8,176 bases of DNA, taken from the NCBI GenBank assembly GCA_030619365.1, contig JAUXBQ010000112.1, positions 1 through 8,176 on the forward strand. The letters are read 5' to 3'. This document shows positions 5,631 through 8,176 of the stretch, piece by piece. Under the pieces are notes generated by a model that was not told where the DNA came from, ran no database searches, and was given only the letters and a program-made list of their open reading frames with translations. Within the stretch, counting starts at the first letter, position 1; each line of letters starts with the position of its first letter. The position numbers and the translations under genes were made by a program. The DNA comes from a candidate division FCPU426 bacterium. Its GTDB lineage: Bacteria; Oederibacteriota; JAAXVQ01; JAUVAV01.

Positions 5631-8176
5631 ATTCCACAATCGCGATCTTTTTGATAACTCTTTCCTCTACACCTTCACTATTCTTCGCTTTAACCAACAG
5701 AAGATACACACCATTAGCCAAGTTACTGACATTGATCCGTTCCGTATGTTTGCCTTGAGAATAACTTCTCCTGAATGACAGCACTTCCCTGTTGGTTGTT
5801 GTGAACAGCTTGGCGCTGACCTCGGCCGGTTGGTTGGTGAAAATCACGATATTAGCGATATGGCCGCGTACCGGGTTGGGAGCAGCGTAAATGAATTTTT
5901 CGGAGATTATCTTGCCGTCAAACCCGGCAATAGGCGTGACGGTAGGCGTGGGGGTGGGCAACATTGCTGCGGCTTTTATTTTATAAATGTGATTATTCCC
6001 GCCTATTGCATAAATTTCAAATTGGTTATCGTTATTCGCGTCGCTTATGGCAAACTTACGCAAGGGCGTCTGGACGGAACCCATATCATTCCTGGTCCAT
6101 TGGGCGGTATATACAAACTGGTACATATGTCCATCCGCGCATGCGGAATAGACTTCATCCTGGCCGTCATTGTCGCCATCGCTCACTTTCACATCATAGA
6201 CCTCGCAACCCACATCGCCCACAACCGTGGCCGACCATGATGCAATCTGCCACTTGAACTGGTATATTTTCCCGTCCTGATTGGCGCCGTATACTTCCTT
6301 TTGGCCGTCGCGGTTTCCGTCGCCCACGGCAAGACCGTACATTTCCCCGGCACCCGAACCCACGGTGGACATCGCCCATGAGGAGCCGTTGTATTTAAAT
6401 TGATAGATGTTATGGTCAATGTTTGCCGTGTACACCTCAAACTCACCGTCGCTGTTCCCATCGCCTGCCACAACCGTGTAAATCTGCGAACCACTATCTC
6501 CCAGATCAGTCACATTCCAACTGGAGTCCTTTTTGTACTGATAAACATGGTTGTCACCGCAGGCTGCATAAATCTCCATTTTGCCGTCGTTGTCACCGTC
6601 GCTGTGGGAAAGAGCATAGACTTGATTCGGCAAGGCTCCGATGCTTTGCTTGGTCCAGCCGGCGCTCTTGAATTCGTATAAATGATATCCATTATTCAAT
6701 GTGGCTCCATATAGGTCATAATTACCGTCACCGTCACCATCGCAGACAACCACGCAGCTGTAAAGCTCTCCGGTTGCCGTCCCGGGAAGCTTGCTGATTG
6801 TCCAATAGTTGTTGAAATAGTTGAAGTATGACATCTGCTGGAACCGGTTCGCTATAAACAACTCTTGATAATCATCATTGTCGCCATCGCCGACAACAAC
6901 GCCGTAATATGGCCCTGCCAGTGTCGGAGGGTCGATTTGCCCAAGGTCTTCTACCTCCCATCCTGCCGGAGGATTCACTTTGTCCATAATGATGAATCCC
7001 CTGGACAAAGTTCCTATGCTGCCGCCTACATTTATTTGGATGTCATATGCCCCTGGCAAGGCATTCAGATCAAATGAGCAGGTTAATTTCCTCAAATTTT
7101 GCACAACCACATTTGTTCCATAGATAGTTCCCGAACTCCTAATTAATTGAATGCTGTTTATTTGACTGAATTCGGTGCCTGTAATTAACACATTCACAAT
7201 GCGATTTGCTATTGAGTACGCCGGTGAAACGACCGTCAGTTTGACATCCGCAGTATTGTTGTATATCAATATTCTGTGGTTCATGGTATCGGAAACAATC
7301 AGTTTTTGATTGGCCACATAGCAACACAGTGGAATATTGAGAGTGTTGGCCGCACAATTCCCTCCCTGGTTGGCGCTGTTACTCGCAAAATCCGGCTGTC
7401 CGATGACCATGTCCGCCGAGGCATTATGATTTGTGGGTATGGAATTGAACACTAAAACCCGGTGGTTGTAGTAATCACAGATAAATATTCTGCCACCGTC
7501 CAAAAATGCATATATCGGATTGTGCAAATTGTATGCCGTTGATCCCGGTTCGCCCTGATTAATCGCATTGCTTATAAAATCCGATTGCCCAATGACCACA
7601 TCCGCAGGAGCGTAATTTGTTGTCGGAATTGAGTTGTATATCAATACTCGTTGGTTTTCCTTGTCTGGAACAACTAACCGCGTCCCGTTGCTGCCCACAT
7701 TTCCCGGATGATACAATTTTTTATCCGTACAGCCTTGCCCGTATGAAACCATGTCGGGCTGGCCAATCACTACATTCGCATAGGCATTGTGTGTTGCAGG
7801 AATGGAGTTATGAATCAAAATCCGGTTATTATTCGAATCCACAACAAACAATTTCTCACCAATGACATCCACACCGCATGGACTCCACAAGGTGTTTCCA
7901 GCACAGGAAACTCCTTGGTTGATGCCGTTACTCCAGAAATCCTGCTGCCCAACGACTATATCCGCATGCGCATTGTGGGTTGTAGGAATGGAGTTGTAAA
8001 TAAGAACCCGGTTGTTGTTCGTATCAGTAATAATAAGTTTGCCTTCATGGCAAACAACACCAATGGGATAGTTCAGGGTGTTGGAACTGCAACTCCCGCC
8101 TTGATTGGCGAGATTACTGTAGAAACCGGGCTGCCCGATCACAACATACGCCTTGGCATTGTGCGTATTGGGGAAG
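5629..8176 (-). CDS. Large secreted double-propeller protein with C-terminal sorting domain (5' end outside window)
   Basis: At least 848 residues are visible. The frame is open to the window edge, where it still reads a repeat unit (FPNTHNAKAYVVIGQP), so the GTG at 8142 is not the true start and the signal peptide lies beyond 8176. Residue numbers below count from that GTG. Residues 1-298 are five NHL-like units of about 58-63 residues (SIPTTHNAxADVVIGQPDF then N[NH]R[VI]L[IV][YFH]N). Residues 301-387 resemble an IPT/TIG Ig domain (VVSPAYS; LITGTEFSQINSI). Residues 395-726 hold seven VCBS/FG-GAP repeats with GDGDNDG-type acidic loops expected to bind calcium, ending E[VI]Y; these suit a seven-bladed propeller. 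A Thr/Pro linker (729-737) precedes the sorting domain (740-837: AAPNPVRG, LANGVYLLLVKA, IKKIAIVE). It is probably a surface or secreted adhesion/recognition protein; no enzyme motif is seen. Its TGA (5629-5631) overlaps the intron fragment edge. Confidence 0.88.
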   Translation of the reverse strand, partial: FPNTHNAKAYVVIGQPGFYSNLANQGGSCSSNTLNYPIGVVCHEGKLIITDTNNNRVLIYNSIPTTHNAHADIVVGQQDFWSNGINQGVSCAGNTLWSPCGVDVIGEKLFVVDSNNNRILIHNSIPATHNAYANVVIGQPDMVSYGQGCTDKKLYHPGNVGSNGTRLVVPDKENQRVLIYNSIPTTNYAPADVVIGQSDFISNAINQGEPGSTAYNLHNPIYAFLDGGRIFICDYYNHRVLVFNSIPTNHNASADMVIGQPDFASNSANQGGNCAANTLNIPLCCYVANQKLIVSDTMNHRILIYNNTADVKLTVVSPAYSIANRIVNVLITGTEFSQINSIQLIRSSGTIYGTNVVVQNLRKLTCSFDLNALPGAYDIQINVGGSIGTLSRGFIIMDKVNPPAGWEVEDLGQIDPPTLAGPYYGVVVGDGDNDDYQELFIANRFQQMSYFNYFNNYWTISKLPGTATGELYSCVVVCDGDGDGNYDLYGATLNNGYHLYEFKSAGWTKQSIGALPNQVYALSHSDGDNDGKMEIYAACGDNHVYQYKKDSSWNVTDLGDSGSQIYTVVAGDGNSDGEFEVYTANIDHNIYQFKYNGSSWAMSTVGSGAGEMYGLAVGDGNRDGQKEVYGANQDGKIYQFKWQIASWSATVVGDVGCEVYDVKVSDGDNDGQDEVYSACADGHMYQFVYTAQWTRNDMGSVQTPLRKFAISDANNDNQFEIYAIGGNNHIYKIKAAAMLPTPTPTVTPIAGFDGKIISEKFIYAAPNPVRGHIANIVIFTNQPAEVSAKLFTTTNREVLSFRRSYSQGKHTERINVSNLANGVYLLLVKAKNSEGVEERVIKKIAIVE
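5965..6960 (-). repeat. Seven VCBS/FG-GAP repeats in the double-propeller gene
   Basis: The acidic loop recurs seven times: GDGDNDD, CDGDGDG, SDGDNDG, GDGNSDG, GDGNRDG, SDGDNDG and SDANNDN. Each is followed by a hydrophobic [LI]Y/EVY strand and, in most units, a [HKIY]xYQ[FY]K strand. Spacing is about 45-50 residues. Seven units match a closed seven-bladed propeller. The first (DNDD) and last (ANNDN) loops are the most degenerate, as is usual for edge blades. Confidence 0.85.
7249..8176 (-). repeat. NHL-like tandem repeats, about 180-190 bp each, continuing past the window edge
   Basis: Five full units and the start of a further upstream unit are visible. The shared core is VVIGQPDF, SNxxNQGxxC, NTLxxP, a [KR][LI]x[IV]x[DC] strand, and N[NH]R[VI]LIYNSIPTTHN. 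The third unit is shorter (it lacks the SNxxNQG segment) and the last ends in NNTADVK at the IPT/TIG junction. A six-bladed propeller would need at least one further unit beyond 8176. Confidence 0.82.

Noticed and set aside
7249..8176. CRISPR-like array
   Set aside because: The repeats are about 180-190 bp, in frame, and diverge as protein-coding units without unique spacers.

Overview
The window looks like a piece of a Gram-negative, probably uncultivated (metagenome-type) bacterial genome. The evidence is an outer-membrane PorV/PorQ-like barrel fused to an OmpA peptidoglycan-binding domain, several secreted multidomain proteins with Thr/Pro-rich linkers, and C-terminal beta-sandwich 'sorting' domains resembling those of type IX secretion (T9SS) cargo or FlgD-like Ig folds. 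This combination is seen in FCB-group bacteria and several candidate phyla (for example Goldbacteria-, Firestonebacteria-, Elusimicrobia- or Omnitrophica-like lineages). I cannot fix the phylum from this sequence alone.

Layout. Positions 1-93 hold a palindromic intergenic repeat. Positions 267-1619 (+) encode a secreted NHL-type beta-propeller. Positions 1606-3420 (-) encode the PorV/PorQ-like barrel - Ig-like - OmpA fusion; its 3' end overlaps the propeller gene by 14 bp in a convergent arrangement. A second copy of the palindromic repeat lies at 3478-3555, so the two repeats bracket this GC-rich gene pair. Positions 3629-4663 (-) encode a secreted protein with a jellyroll-like N-terminal domain, a Thr/Pro linker and a C-terminal sorting domain, preceded by a good sigma70-type promoter and a Shine-Dalgarno site. 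Positions 4748 to about 5308 (-) are the frameshifted 3' remnant of another sorting-domain protein. About 5280-5630 (-) matches the 5' part (domain I) of a bacterial group II intron with no reverse transcriptase gene, abutting the stop codon of the next gene. Positions 5629-8176 (-) hold the 3' part of a large secreted protein with NHL-like repeats, an IPT/TIG-like domain, a seven-repeat VCBS/FG-GAP propeller, a short Thr/Pro linker and a C-terminal sorting domain; its 5' end is outside the window.

How they may fit together. All intact products appear to be exported. The PorV-like fusion could act at the outer membrane, anchored to peptidoglycan, and could receive cargo bearing the C-terminal domains found in the three downstream loci. 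That link is inference: the core T9SS motor and translocon genes are not in this window. The minus-strand cluster from 3.6 to 8.2 kb shows rearrangement: a gene remnant, an intron fragment, and a sharp GC step inside one gene at a domain boundary.
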